From assembly GCA_003218935.1 (NCBI GenBank), contig QHPA01000159.1, forward strand, positions 1 through 14,189: 14,189 bases of DNA. The letters are read 5' to 3'. Origin of the DNA: Verrucomicrobiota bacterium. GTDB taxonomy: Bacteria; Verrucomicrobiota; Verrucomicrobiia; Limisphaerales; AV2. Positions 1 to 6,574 of the stretch are shown here, piece after piece; the stretch's first letter is position 1; every line of letters starts with the position of its first letter. Under the pieces are notes generated by a model. It was not told the origin of the DNA. It did not search any database and was given only the letters and a program-made list of their open reading frames with translations. A program made the translations under genes and the position numbers.

Positions 1-1
1 G

Positions 2-439
2 GTCGTAAGTCTTCTCCTTGGCATCTGGGCCATCATCCCATGGCTGGATCGTCAGGCGCAGCGAGAACAGCCGTCGCCAGCCTTCAGCGACTTCGGTTGG
101 GGCGCAATTCTCTTTTTGACGTTTCTGACGCTGAAGGCTTGGGATATTGGCGGTATGGAGCCTGCCACTTCGGCGGCTTCATTGAAAGCCATCTCCCGGA
201 CCTGCGCCTGGTGGACCCTGGGCGCGGGCGCGGTAATCATCGGAGTTCGTTGGCTGCTCCATCGTCATCGTTGGTTCGTCTTCACGGGAGCGGCGCTGCT
301 CCACGTCGTCTTGCATGGGTGGCTGGGGTTTCCGTATCTCGTTGCCGGCGTCATCGCGGCAGTCCTCGCAGCCGTCAGCGTCGCGATGATTGTTCTTCGG
401 ACGGACGAAAGGAGAGTTAATCCGGGAGGTTCACGATGA
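2..439 (+). CDS. C-terminal part of a cytochrome b-like integral membrane protein (5' end outside window)
   Basis: The frame is open from the left edge to the TGA at 437-439, so only the last ~145 residues are visible. Seen: about five hydrophobic segments. The first ends in IIPWLDR, followed by a short basic/proline-rich loop and a helix around LFLTFLTLKAWDIGG. Three more helices follow, with His-rich turns (LLHRHRW, LLHVVLHGW). A helix ending in P-W/F-L-D-R before a proline-rich loop is typical of the C-terminal domain of cytochrome b of bc/b6f-type complexes; the three extra helices are not part of a minimal b subunit. The stop overlaps the start of a nonaheme cytochrome c, which fits a quinol-oxidising b/c complex. 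The b-type assignment is inference, because the heme-ligating helices lie outside the window; another polytopic respiratory subunit is possible. Confidence 0.55.
   Translation, partial: VVSLLLGIWAIIPWLDRQAQREQPSPAFSDFGWGAILFLTFLTLKAWDIGGMEPATSAASLKAISRTCAWWTLGAGAVIIGVRWLLHRHRWFVFTGAALLHVVLHGWLGFPYLVAGVIAAVLAAVSVAMIVLRTDERRVNPGGSR
424..439 (+). promoter_or_regulatory. RBS and ATGA stop/start overlap coupling the b-like gene to the nonaheme cytochrome
   Basis: GGGAGGT at 424-430 is a good Shine-Dalgarno match, 5 nt before the ATG at 436. That ATG overlaps the TGA (437-439) of the upstream gene. It is one of the clearest ribosome-binding sites in the window. The overlap suggests translational coupling and near-equal production of the two proteins. 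Confidence 0.8.
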
Positions 440-1980
440 GAATCATTTCGTCTTTCCTATGCCCGGTCCTGTGCGTCTCCCTGGCAGCCGTTGCGGCGGA
501 TGAAAAAACGGGCGTCATTCCCGAAAAGCTGGCAGGATTGTTTGCGGCCCAAGGGAAGGATGGCAAACCGACAATCACTCCGGAGCAACGAACCTACTTT
601 GACGGGTTGAATGATCACCTCAAAGCTCTCCTCATCAACACGGTTGAGGCGGAGGTCATCACTCGCCCCGATCATTTGGGTACCCTCCTGGCGCTGGGCT
701 TGCGTCCGCAAAAGATGGAGATTTCGTTGCAGGATAATTGCATCCTGTGTCACACGGACCCCGAAGTGCAAAAGCCCGAAACGCTTTTTACTCTTTCTGC
801 GTCGCCGGGCAGCTCTCCCTCCCATCTGAGCCTGCAGGACATTGTTGATGATGTGCATTTTCGCCGCGGCCTCTCCTGCGCCGGCTGCCACGGGGGCGAT
901 CCTGCCAACCAGAAGCTCGAACATGACTTTGTCAAAGAATGGAAAAGCACTGGCCGTGACAAGGATCGTGGTTGGATTCTTTCTTTCTGCGCGCGCTGCC
1001 ATTCCGACCCGACGTTCATGAACCGATTCAATCCCGCGTTGCCTACCGACCAGTTGGCGAAGTACAAAGACAGCCCGCACGGAAAGTTGCTGCTGGAGGC
1101 CAAAGATCAGCGCGCTCCCGATTGCTTGAGTTGTCACGGTGTCCACGGCATTCGCAGCGCCAAAAATCCGCTCTCGAAGGTTTACCGCAAGCGGGTCTCG
1201 GAAACCTGCGGCGCCTGCCACTCAGATGCCAAGCGGATGGCCGGCCTGACTCTGCCCGACGGTTCACCCATGCCCACCAACCAAGTGGCAGAATACCGCG
1301 CCAGCGTGCACGGTCGCGCGTTGCTGGAGCGAGGCGATCTGGGCGCGCCGGCGTGCAACAACTGTCACGGCAACCATGCCGCTATGCCGATTGGCTTGTC
1401 GAGCGTGAGCCAGAGCTGCAGTCTCTGCCACGCGGGCAACGCCAGCCTGTTTGATGGCAGCAAACACAAGCAGGCTTTCGAGGAGCACAAATGGCCCCAA
1501 TGCGCGAAGTGCCACGGGAACCATGCCATCGCCAAGACGCACGATTCGATGTTAGCCGCCGGGCAGGAATCCTTGTGCAACAAATGTCATCAGCAATACG
1601 CCAAGGACAATCCCGAGTGCAACGCAACCGCCGCTTACTTTTACGCCTCGCTAACGCAGATGGACCAGGCCTGGAACGAGTTTGGCGTCACCGCTGATCA
1701 ATTGGCCATGAAAGGCCTGGACGTGGACCCGATCCACGACAAGTTGAACGAATTGGCGGACAGCTTGAAACAGGCTCGTTCTCACATTCACTCATTCAGC
1801 AAAAACGACTTCCAGCGAGCCGCCGCTCCGGGAGAGAAAGCCGTTCTGGGCATTTCCAGGTTGGTTGAAGAAGCGAAGGCAGAATATCGGTTCCGGCAAC
1901 TCGGTTTGGTCACGACCATCGCATTAATGGGATTAGTGATGTTGGCTCTCTATGTTAAGCTTCGCCGTCTCGAACGTTAA
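436..1980 (+). CDS. Nonaheme c-type cytochrome with C-terminal membrane anchor
   Basis: A 514-residue exported multiheme cytochrome. The N-terminus is a signal peptide (hydrophobic residues 4-20, likely cleavage after AVAA). Nine CxxCH heme c sites begin at residues 102, 148, 185, 230, 258, 307, 328, 356 and 381 (CILCH, CAGCH, CARCH, CLSCH, CGACH, CNNCH, CSLCH, CAKCH, CNKCH). Several are followed by GxH or GNHA, supplying nearby histidines as possible distal ligands. Residues 82-101 before the first heme and about 100 residues after the last are heme-free. A hydrophobic helix (about 489-508) followed by KLRRLER anchors the C-terminus, leaving the heme domain in the periplasm. The ATGA overlap with the cytochrome b-like gene suggests one complex, as in b plus multiheme c quinone oxidoreductases (for example the Cbc clusters of Geobacter). 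Substrate and partner are not shown by the sequence. The cytochrome identity is certain; the specific role is inference. Confidence 0.93.
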   Translation: MRIISSFLCPVLCVSLAAVAADEKTGVIPEKLAGLFAAQGKDGKPTITPEQRTYFDGLNDHLKALLINTVEAEVITRPDHLGTLLALGLRPQKMEISLQDNCILCHTDPEVQKPETLFTLSASPGSSPSHLSLQDIVDDVHFRRGLSCAGCHGGDPANQKLEHDFVKEWKSTGRDKDRGWILSFCARCHSDPTFMNRFNPALPTDQLAKYKDSPHGKLLLEAKDQRAPDCLSCHGVHGIRSAKNPLSKVYRKRVSETCGACHSDAKRMAGLTLPDGSPMPTNQVAEYRASVHGRALLERGDLGAPACNNCHGNHAAMPIGLSSVSQSCSLCHAGNASLFDGSKHKQAFEEHKWPQCAKCHGNHAIAKTHDSMLAAGQESLCNKCHQQYAKDNPECNATAAYFYASLTQMDQAWNEFGVTADQLAMKGLDVDPIHDKLNELADSLKQARSHIHSFSKNDFQRAAAPGEKAVLGISRLVEEAKAEYRFRQLGLVTTIALMGLVMLALYVKLRRLER

Positions 1981-2193
1981 GACGGCCGCGGTGATCAACG
2001 ATGCGTCCATCGCAACCTCCTCGCCCGTCGGACAGGCCAGTGTGAATGCCCGCGGAGAAGATTGCGGCCCGCGCGACTGCCGTCAGGTGTGTGCGGACAG
2101 ATATTCTTTCCACACAGAGGCCATTCTTCACCATGGAATTACTGAGCGGTCCCTCGCATAAACGACACACAGAGACTGTCGAACCGTTGTTTC

Positions 2194-2208
2194 CCCTCAC
2201 CCTGACCC
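2194..2208 (+). repeat. REP-like core, partial copy
   Basis: The 15-mer CCCTCACCCTGACCC differs at one base from 8975-8989 in the REP-like element further right. It lacks the CCCTCTCCC hairpin that follows the core there, so it looks like a truncated copy or a chance match to a short C-rich motif. It runs straight into the 80-bp repeat. Confidence 0.45.
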
Positions 2209-2280
2209 GAAATTGCCTCAGTCTCGATCTGCGCGCTGCGCGTGAATTGACAAACGCGCAACCTTTCTTGCCATGTACTG
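2201..2280 (+). repeat. Interspersed 80-bp repeat, copy A
   Basis: Aligns without gaps to 5421-5500, with 9 mismatches in 80 bases by my hand count. The core 2209-2271 has only 3. It contains an internal hairpin, TGCGCGT (2237-2243) pairing with ACGCGCA across a 10-nt loop, conserved in both copies. It lies between the nonaheme and monoheme cytochrome genes. The mismatches do not favour codon third positions and each copy sits outside genes, so it looks like a non-coding dispersed element. The boundaries are approximate. Confidence 0.85.
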
Positions 2281-2426
2281 GGGAGCAAGCCATTCGCCGC
2301 ACAGGCGATGGCAACAAATGGTGAGTTATTGGCAATAGAGGTGGAGCAGTTCCCTGTCATTCGTGGTATCGAAACAAAATCCTGATGACCTTCCGATGGT
2401 CAAAGACTAGCGCGCGAAGTTAGCTG

Positions 2427-2804
2427 ATGAAGTACCTACAAATTAAAACTATTAAAAATATGAACCGACCCAGCTCGTTGAAATCACGTCTGTGGACCGG
2501 CGCCGGCGTCGCGGTGCTTGGAGCGCTCCTTTATGCTCTGTCCAGCGTTTTCGTTCCCGGCGCAGGTGCCAAAGCGGAAAAGAAAACAGAAAAAAGGGTC
2601 GAGAAAAAGCCGGAGAAGAAAAAGCTCAGCGGAGCGGAGCTGTATTCGATGCATTGTAACAGGTGCCACCCCGAACGTTATCCAACGGAGAGGACCGCGG
2701 CGCAGTGGAAAACCATCCTGCTCCACATGCGCGTGCGGGCGAACCTTCCTGCCGAACAGTCGCAGATGATCCTCAAATACCTTCAGGACAACAGCGGGCG
2801 ATAA
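2427..2804 (+). CDS. Small membrane-anchored monoheme cytochrome c
   Basis: A 125-residue protein with one hydrophobic segment (about residues 25-46) that acts as signal anchor or signal peptide. A Lys/Glu-rich linker (about 49-67) follows, then one heme c site, CNRCH at 77-81, in the context YSMHCNRCHPERYP. Downstream, QWKTILLHMR holds a Met that could be the sixth heme ligand, and the C-terminus (QSQMILKYLQDNSG) forms the closing helix of a minimal cytochrome c fold. The arrangement CNRCH, then RTxxQW, then HM, then IxxYL resembles small diheme-family or quinohemoprotein-associated cytochrome modules. An alternative start is the ATG at 2460 (114 residues), which gives a shorter n-region; neither start has a strong Shine-Dalgarno site. 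The likely role is an electron shuttle tethered to the inner membrane by a charged flexible arm. Confidence 0.85.
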   Translation: MKYLQIKTIKNMNRPSSLKSRLWTGAGVAVLGALLYALSSVFVPGAGAKAEKKTEKRVEKKPEKKKLSGAELYSMHCNRCHPERYPTERTAAQWKTILLHMRVRANLPAEQSQMILKYLQDNSGR

Positions 2805-2841
2805 GCGGCTGAACCCGGATTAAAATGGCAAAAACGTTAGC

Positions 2842-4221
2842 ATGAAAACACGTTCCTTCGCGTTAGGATGCGCGTGCATGTGCTGTGCGCTGGCGGTTCC
2901 GCTACCGGTCGGGACAGCGGCCGCTATCGACGACCAGCAGTTCAACGAATTGAAAGACCTAGTCACCAAACTAGGCCAGAAAATTGAAAAACAGGACCTG
3001 CGGATCGAGCAACTGGAAAAAACACATGCGCAAGATGCGCAGGTCCACGCGCAAGATCAGAAGACTCACGAACAGGACCAGCGGAAAATCCAGGAACTGC
3101 AGCAAAAGCTGGAAGAAACACAACAAGCAGTCTCGAACGTCCAAACGGCGGCGATAGCCGTCCCAGTGGAACCGCTTCCTCGGGTGCCGCTCGACGAGGC
3201 CACCGTCAACCATAACTTCTCCATTCTCGGTGATGCGGAGTTTCAATACGCCAAGACCTCGGGCCAGCATGGGACATTTTTGTTCGCGGATTTTGCGCCC
3301 ATTTTCCTATATCGGGGCGGAGAGAAGGTCCTGTTCGAGGCCGGTTTCGATTTTGGTTTGCAGAATAACGCTCCGAACAGTCCCGGGGCCACTACGACCA
3401 TCAATCTAAGCTTCGCCCAATTGGATTACCTGATGAACGATTATGTGACATTGGTGGCGGGAGACATGGTTTTGCCTCTCGGCACTTATAGCGAGCGGAC
3501 CGCGGGCTGGTTGAACAAAATTCCTGATGATCCATTGCCTCGCGACCTGCTGCCAGGCGCGGGCGTGGGAGCGCAGTTACGAGGGGCTGTTCCGCTGGGC
3601 GAGAGCGGAAAATTAATCAACTATTCCGTGTGGGGTGTGAATGGGGCAAGCTCGGCGGATGGCACCGGCAATGCCGATCAACTGGATTTGGGTGGGAACG
3701 TGGGCTTGCGATCGGACAATGCGGTGGCCAATTTGCACGGCAAACCGAGCGGCGGCGCGCGCGTGGGGTGGTTTATGCCTTTCAAGCCCCACTACGATCT
3801 GGAGCTGGGCCTTTCGGGTCAATCGGGGGAATGGGATAACGCGGGACAGCATCTGTGGTCCGCGGGGGTGCTGGACGCCAGCCTGCACCTGGGATCGACC
3901 GTTGAGGTCAAGGGCGAATATATCCGGAGTTGCTATGGAAGCGATGATCACGGGAACGTCCGACCCGAGGGATGGTGGTTGCAGGCCAGCTATAAGCTCG
4001 TTGGATTAAACCTGGATTGGCCGGTTATCAATAACCTGGAACTGGTGAACCGGTATGACAGTATCCACGACGGCCTGGGCACTCGGACCCGGCGGTACAC
4101 TCTGGGCTATATCTACTATTTTTCGAATACGCTGCTGTTCGAAGGAGGTTATGAATTTCTCCACAGCAATGATCCAACTCAGAAAGACCAGTTGATTTTC
4201 CAGCTTTCCTATGGGTTTTGA
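2842..4221 (+). CDS. Outer-membrane porin with N-terminal coiled coil
   Basis: 459 residues. A signal peptide (1-28, ending TAAA) contains an unusual cysteine cluster, CACMCC. Residues 32-100 form a charged coiled coil rich in Gln/Glu/Lys with three near-identical heptads (62-82). From about 125 to the end the protein alternates short polar/aromatic strands, as in a beta-barrel, and ends in QLSYGF, the terminal aromatic expected for outer-membrane insertion. The length and plan (coiled coil plus barrel) match phosphate-selective-type or DcaP-like porins, in which the coil trimerises and spans the periplasm. The position between two cytochrome genes suggests a link to respiration: either letting a substrate or acceptor enter, or holding a cytochrome at the outer membrane. 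The barrel family is confident; substrate and cytochrome partnership are inference. No clear Shine-Dalgarno sequence precedes the ATG. Confidence 0.82.
   Translation: MKTRSFALGCACMCCALAVPLPVGTAAAIDDQQFNELKDLVTKLGQKIEKQDLRIEQLEKTHAQDAQVHAQDQKTHEQDQRKIQELQQKLEETQQAVSNVQTAAIAVPVEPLPRVPLDEATVNHNFSILGDAEFQYAKTSGQHGTFLFADFAPIFLYRGGEKVLFEAGFDFGLQNNAPNSPGATTTINLSFAQLDYLMNDYVTLVAGDMVLPLGTYSERTAGWLNKIPDDPLPRDLLPGAGVGAQLRGAVPLGESGKLINYSVWGVNGASSADGTGNADQLDLGGNVGLRSDNAVANLHGKPSGGARVGWFMPFKPHYDLELGLSGQSGEWDNAGQHLWSAGVLDASLHLGSTVEVKGEYIRSCYGSDDHGNVRPEGWWLQASYKLVGLNLDWPVINNLELVNRYDSIHDGLGTRTRRYTLGYIYYFSNTLLFEGGYEFLHSNDPTQKDQLIFQLSYGF
3025..3087 (+). repeat. Three tandem 21-bp units encoding heptads in the porin coiled coil
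   Basis: Three consecutive 21-base units encode HAQDAQV, HAQDQKT and HEQDQRK (residues 62-82). The exact heptad register suggests the coil was lengthened by in-frame duplication. Unit number is therefore a likely site of length variation between strains. Confidence 0.75.
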
Positions 4222-4265
4222 AGCCTTCATTTTGAAAATCGAAACTGATTATTACCAACATAGCT

Positions 4266-5081
4266 ATGCACACATGCATATTCCATAACAGCAAGCGGTC
4301 GGGTTTAATCCGAGCCTGTCTCCTGGCCACGCTCGCGTGCCTATCCAGCACTTGGGCTTCGGCGCAGAGCGCCCCCGCTACGGCAGAATCAACGAATCAA
4401 GCGCCAACTTACCTACGGGACGTATTGCCTATCATCATGGGAAAGTGCTCCAGATGCCATAACGAGCAAGCGCGGTTTGTTTACAATTGGCTCGATTACC
4501 GGACGGCCTATGCAGATCGCTGGGAGATCAGAAGACGGCTGTGGGACAGTTGGAAGGGGACTTACTATAAAGAATCAATGCCCATCGCCAATAGTCCTGA
4601 GTCGTTGGCGATCACCGATGAGGAACGTCTGATCATCCGCAATTGGGTGGCTGCCGGCGCGCTCCGTGGTGTCACGCCGCCGCCAGGCGCGCCAAAATCC
4701 AAAGCTGAGAAAATTGAGCTTGGCAGGCGTCTGTTTACTTCCATCTGCGCAGCCTGTCATCAGCCGACGGGCCAGGGACTCCCGAACGTATTTCCACCTC
4801 TGGCCAGCTCGGATTTTCTAAATGCGGACAAGAACAGAGCGATAAAAATTGTAATCAATGGCCGGCAGGGAGAGCTGATTGTCAATGGCAGGAAATTCAA
4901 CAATAGCATGCCTCAGTTTCCACTTAGCGATGACGATATCGCCAACGCCCTGACCTTCGTTTACAACTCATTCGGAAACTCGGGACTTGAGGTCAAACCG
5001 GAAGAAGTCAAATTCCTTCGCACCCAGCCGCCCGATCCAGAAGGACCAAGAGGCATCCCTCAGAAGAGCCCATACGAGTGA
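4266..5081 (+). CDS. Exported diheme cytochrome c
   Basis: 271 residues with a signal peptide (hydrophobic 14-32, ending ASA). The first heme site, CSRCH at 61-65, follows YLRDVLPIIMGKC, the layout of cytochrome domains in which a heme near the N-terminus precedes a Trp/Tyr-rich region (here 70-105). The second, CAACH at 161-165, starts a class I cytochrome c domain: GRRLFTSICAACH, then GQGLPNVFPPLA, then MPQFPLSDDDIANALTFVYNSFGN, with Met in MPQF as the likely sixth ligand. This second domain resembles cytochrome c domains found fused to or beside copper nitrite reductases. No nitrite reductase is seen here, so that link is only a resemblance. It closes the + strand cytochrome cluster, 44 bp after the porin. 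It is likely a soluble periplasmic electron carrier or dehydrogenase partner. There is no strong Shine-Dalgarno site. Confidence 0.88.
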   Translation: MHTCIFHNSKRSGLIRACLLATLACLSSTWASAQSAPATAESTNQAPTYLRDVLPIIMGKCSRCHNEQARFVYNWLDYRTAYADRWEIRRRLWDSWKGTYYKESMPIANSPESLAITDEERLIIRNWVAAGALRGVTPPPGAPKSKAEKIELGRRLFTSICAACHQPTGQGLPNVFPPLASSDFLNADKNRAIKIVINGRQGELIVNGRKFNNSMPQFPLSDDDIANALTFVYNSFGNSGLEVKPEEVKFLRTQPPDPEGPRGIPQKSPYE

Positions 5082-5105
5082 CCGACACATCGAAACGTGG
5101 GAGCC

Positions 5106-5384
5106 CTATAACTTCACCGAGGACGCGCATCCCATCCACATTCGGGCAGACCTATAGGGCGCTGTGGGAGCGGCCAATTCCAGTCGTCTAAGTTCCTCTT
5201 CGTCGAACCTCGCGACTTCCTTTTGGAGCATGAAAGTCACGAGGAACAATCCAAAGAAAATGGCGCCGACAGGCATCCCCACTGTCCAGCCCACTGGAAT
5301 CTCGGGACTGCCAAATGTAACCACACTCCCGACAGCAAACGCGGTCAGAGAAACGGCCAATAACGCTCTCGGTATTCTTGTCAT
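5106..5384 (-). CDS. Small membrane protein of unknown function
   Basis: 92 residues with two predicted hydrophobic helices (about 7-25 and 38-53) and a charged segment after them (QKEVARFDEEELRRLELA). The first helix is preceded by MTRIPR, fitting an inserted N-terminus with positive charges inside. No family was recognised. It lies convergently with the diheme cytochrome gene, with 24 bp between stops, and ends next to an 8-bp inverted repeat. The opposite strand carries a 122-codon frame that is Ser/Thr/Pro-rich and reads into the repeat; the membrane-protein frame is the better candidate. A hairpin (5400-5422) lies 15 nt upstream of its start. Confidence 0.55.
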   Translation of the reverse strand: MTRIPRALLAVSLTAFAVGSVVTFGSPEIPVGWTVGMPVGAIFFGLFLVTFMLQKEVARFDEEELRRLELAAPTAPYRSARMWMGCASSVKL

Positions 5385-5399
5385 AGTTCAATCTGCTTC

Positions 5400-5422
5400 A
5401 GTTGATGATTCATTCATCAACT
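5400..5422. promoter_or_regulatory. Perfect 9-bp hairpin upstream of the small membrane protein
   Basis: AGTTGATGA (5400-5408) pairs exactly with TCATCAACT (5414-5422) around a 5-nt loop. On the - strand it sits 15 nt before the ATG at 5384 and touches the outer end of repeat copy B. There is no T-tract, so it is not a typical terminator. It could be an operator, a leader stem, or part of the repeat boundary. Confidence 0.45.
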
Positions 5423-5500
5423 TGACAAGAAATTGCCTCAGTCCCGATCTGCGCGCTGCGCGTGAATTGGCAAACGCGCAACATTTCTTGCGACGTACAG
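5421..5500 (+). repeat. Interspersed 80-bp repeat, copy B
   Basis: Same orientation as copy A (2201-2280), with a near-identical 63-bp core at 5429-5491 (3 mismatches) and the conserved TGCGCGT/ACGCGCA stem. It lies in the 274-bp gap between the small membrane protein and the endonuclease gene. The rest of this gap (5501-5658) shows no gene or other feature that I can define. Confidence 0.85.
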
Positions 5501-5643
5501 ATAGGTCTTTGGTCTCGCAGGCTACATTCTGACGAACGCCGACATGCCGAGGACGGTGGCAATGGAAAACCCTTCGCATCACTTTACCGCTGCGCCTCGG
5601 TGGACGCGGATGTTGGCAAAGTTGTGACGAATGCTTGATTGTC

Positions 5644-5650
5644 GGGAGAG
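5644..5650 (+). promoter_or_regulatory. Ribosome-binding site that decides the endonuclease start
   Basis: GGGAGAG lies 8 nt before the ATG at 5659. The frame can also start at the TTG at 5635, but that codon has no comparable site in front of it, so 5659 is preferred. Confidence 0.55.
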
Positions 5651-5658
5651 ATATTGGA

Positions 5659-6561
5659 ATGCTTTCCGTCGTGAAACCGAGGAAGGTCAAGAGGTCGAAG
5701 ACGTTTGCCGATTACAAGGCTGACGCGAGGAACTGGATTACGCTCGCCACGGGCGAGTACTATCCCGACATCTTGAAGGACGCTTGTGAGCTCTACAAAC
5801 CGGTCTTGGTCCTCTTCGGTCAACTCTTGAAAGGATCTGAGTCCTCGATTGGACTGTTCATGCAAATCGTCGAACAGTCGGATGGCTGGATGCGCGTTCA
5901 GCTTGCGCGAGTTTTTCGGAAGTACATCAGCCCTGAGACGCCGGTGGAGATGCTTAAGCAGAAATCGAAGGCGAAGACGATTTGCGACCAGTTCGGGAAG
6001 GGGTTCAGGCCTATCCACAAAGCCCAAGCCGCGTTCACGTCTCGCCCGATTCCCGACGAGGCGCTGTGCGCAGTGTTGTGGGAATACAAAGACCGAGGCA
6101 AGAAGGGCTATGACCTGACGGAGAGATTTTTCTCCGTCTTCCGCTCTAACTTCCCTGAATTTCCCATTAAAGGGCCAGAGCGCGCGGGCAAAGATGTCCT
6201 CCTTGGCGAGGTCTTTGAGAACTATCCAAAACCTGATCGGCCGGTTGACTTCGTGGTGTACGACTCAACCAAAATGGAGATTCTCGCCATAGGCCTTGCA
6301 CGTTATGACTCTGATCGTGGCGGCGCACAAGAGGACGACCGGACGGGCGGCTATTTGAACTGCGCTGATGAGATTCTGACCTACGCCAAGAAGCACCGCC
6401 TTCGTACCAAGGTCATTTTCGTCAATGACGGGCCAGGGCTCTTACTCGGTTCGATGTGGGATGACTATGCGTATCTCGAGCGCAGTCGTCCTGGCAAAAT
6501 CATGGTAGCCACGTTGCGGATGATTCCGGAGCGCATCACCCGCGACTGGCTTTTTTCGTGA
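5659..6561 (+). CDS. Probable type II restriction endonuclease
   Basis: 300 residues from the ATG at 5659; a TTG at 5635 would add 8. The most distinctive stretch is residues 193-273: DRPVDFVVYD (D197), then ILAIGLARYDSDRGG, AQEDDRTGGY (E225, D226, D227), and a hydrophobic strand KVIFVNDGPGLLLGSMW. A beta strand ending in Asp before a charged segment fits a nuclease core of the PD-(D/E)xK class, but the usual E/D-x-K is not obvious: the expected position reads GLARYDSDR. The assignment rests on this region plus the DNA methyltransferase starting 13 bp after its stop. Being a small single-domain protein beside a stand-alone methyltransferase points to type II. I cannot name the exact family or recognition site. 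Together with the methyltransferase it would cut unmodified foreign DNA. Confidence 0.78.
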   Translation: MLSVVKPRKVKRSKTFADYKADARNWITLATGEYYPDILKDACELYKPVLVLFGQLLKGSESSIGLFMQIVEQSDGWMRVQLARVFRKYISPETPVEMLKQKSKAKTICDQFGKGFRPIHKAQAAFTSRPIPDEALCAVLWEYKDRGKKGYDLTERFFSVFRSNFPEFPIKGPERAGKDVLLGEVFENYPKPDRPVDFVVYDSTKMEILAIGLARYDSDRGGAQEDDRTGGYLNCADEILTYAKKHRLRTKVIFVNDGPGLLLGSMWDDYAYLERSRPGKIMVATLRMIPERITRDWLFS

Positions 6562-6564
6562 ACT

Positions 6565-6568
6565 GGAG
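6565..6568 (+). promoter_or_regulatory. Ribosome-binding site that decides the methyltransferase start
   Basis: GGAG at 6565-6568 stands 6 nt before the ATG at 6575. The in-frame TTG at 6569 directly abuts this motif and so is unlikely to be the start. Confidence 0.55.
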
Positions 6569-6574
6569 TTGAAT

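Larger units (their letters stand above)
1981..2426 (+). other. 446-bp intergenic region carrying repeat elements
   Basis: No convincing gene. Open frames here on both strands are arginine- and cysteine-rich, lack domain-like composition, and run through the repeat. The region holds a 15-bp REP-like core (2194-2208) followed by an 80-bp interspersed repeat (2201-2280). The last ~30 bases before the next gene are AT-rich, but I could not define a promoter there. No hairpin with a T-tract follows the stop at 1980. Confidence 0.6.

Noticed and set aside
457..1221. 254-codon open frame on the - strand
   Set aside because: It lies opposite the nonaheme cytochrome with its nine CxxCH sites; Arg/Gln/Ala-rich shadow translation.
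1955..2335. 126-codon open frame on the - strand across the intergenic region
   Set aside because: It overlaps the 3' end of the nonaheme gene and reads through the dispersed repeat; the composition is not protein-like.
5103..5160. Inverted repeat GCCCTATA / TATAGGGC
   Set aside because: Only 8 bp with a 42-nt loop and no T-tract. It could be chance, so it is not called a terminator.
5164..5532. 122-codon open frame on the + strand
   Set aside because: It is antisense to the small membrane protein and continues through repeat copy B. The similar peptide in both repeat copies reflects shared DNA, not a shared protein.
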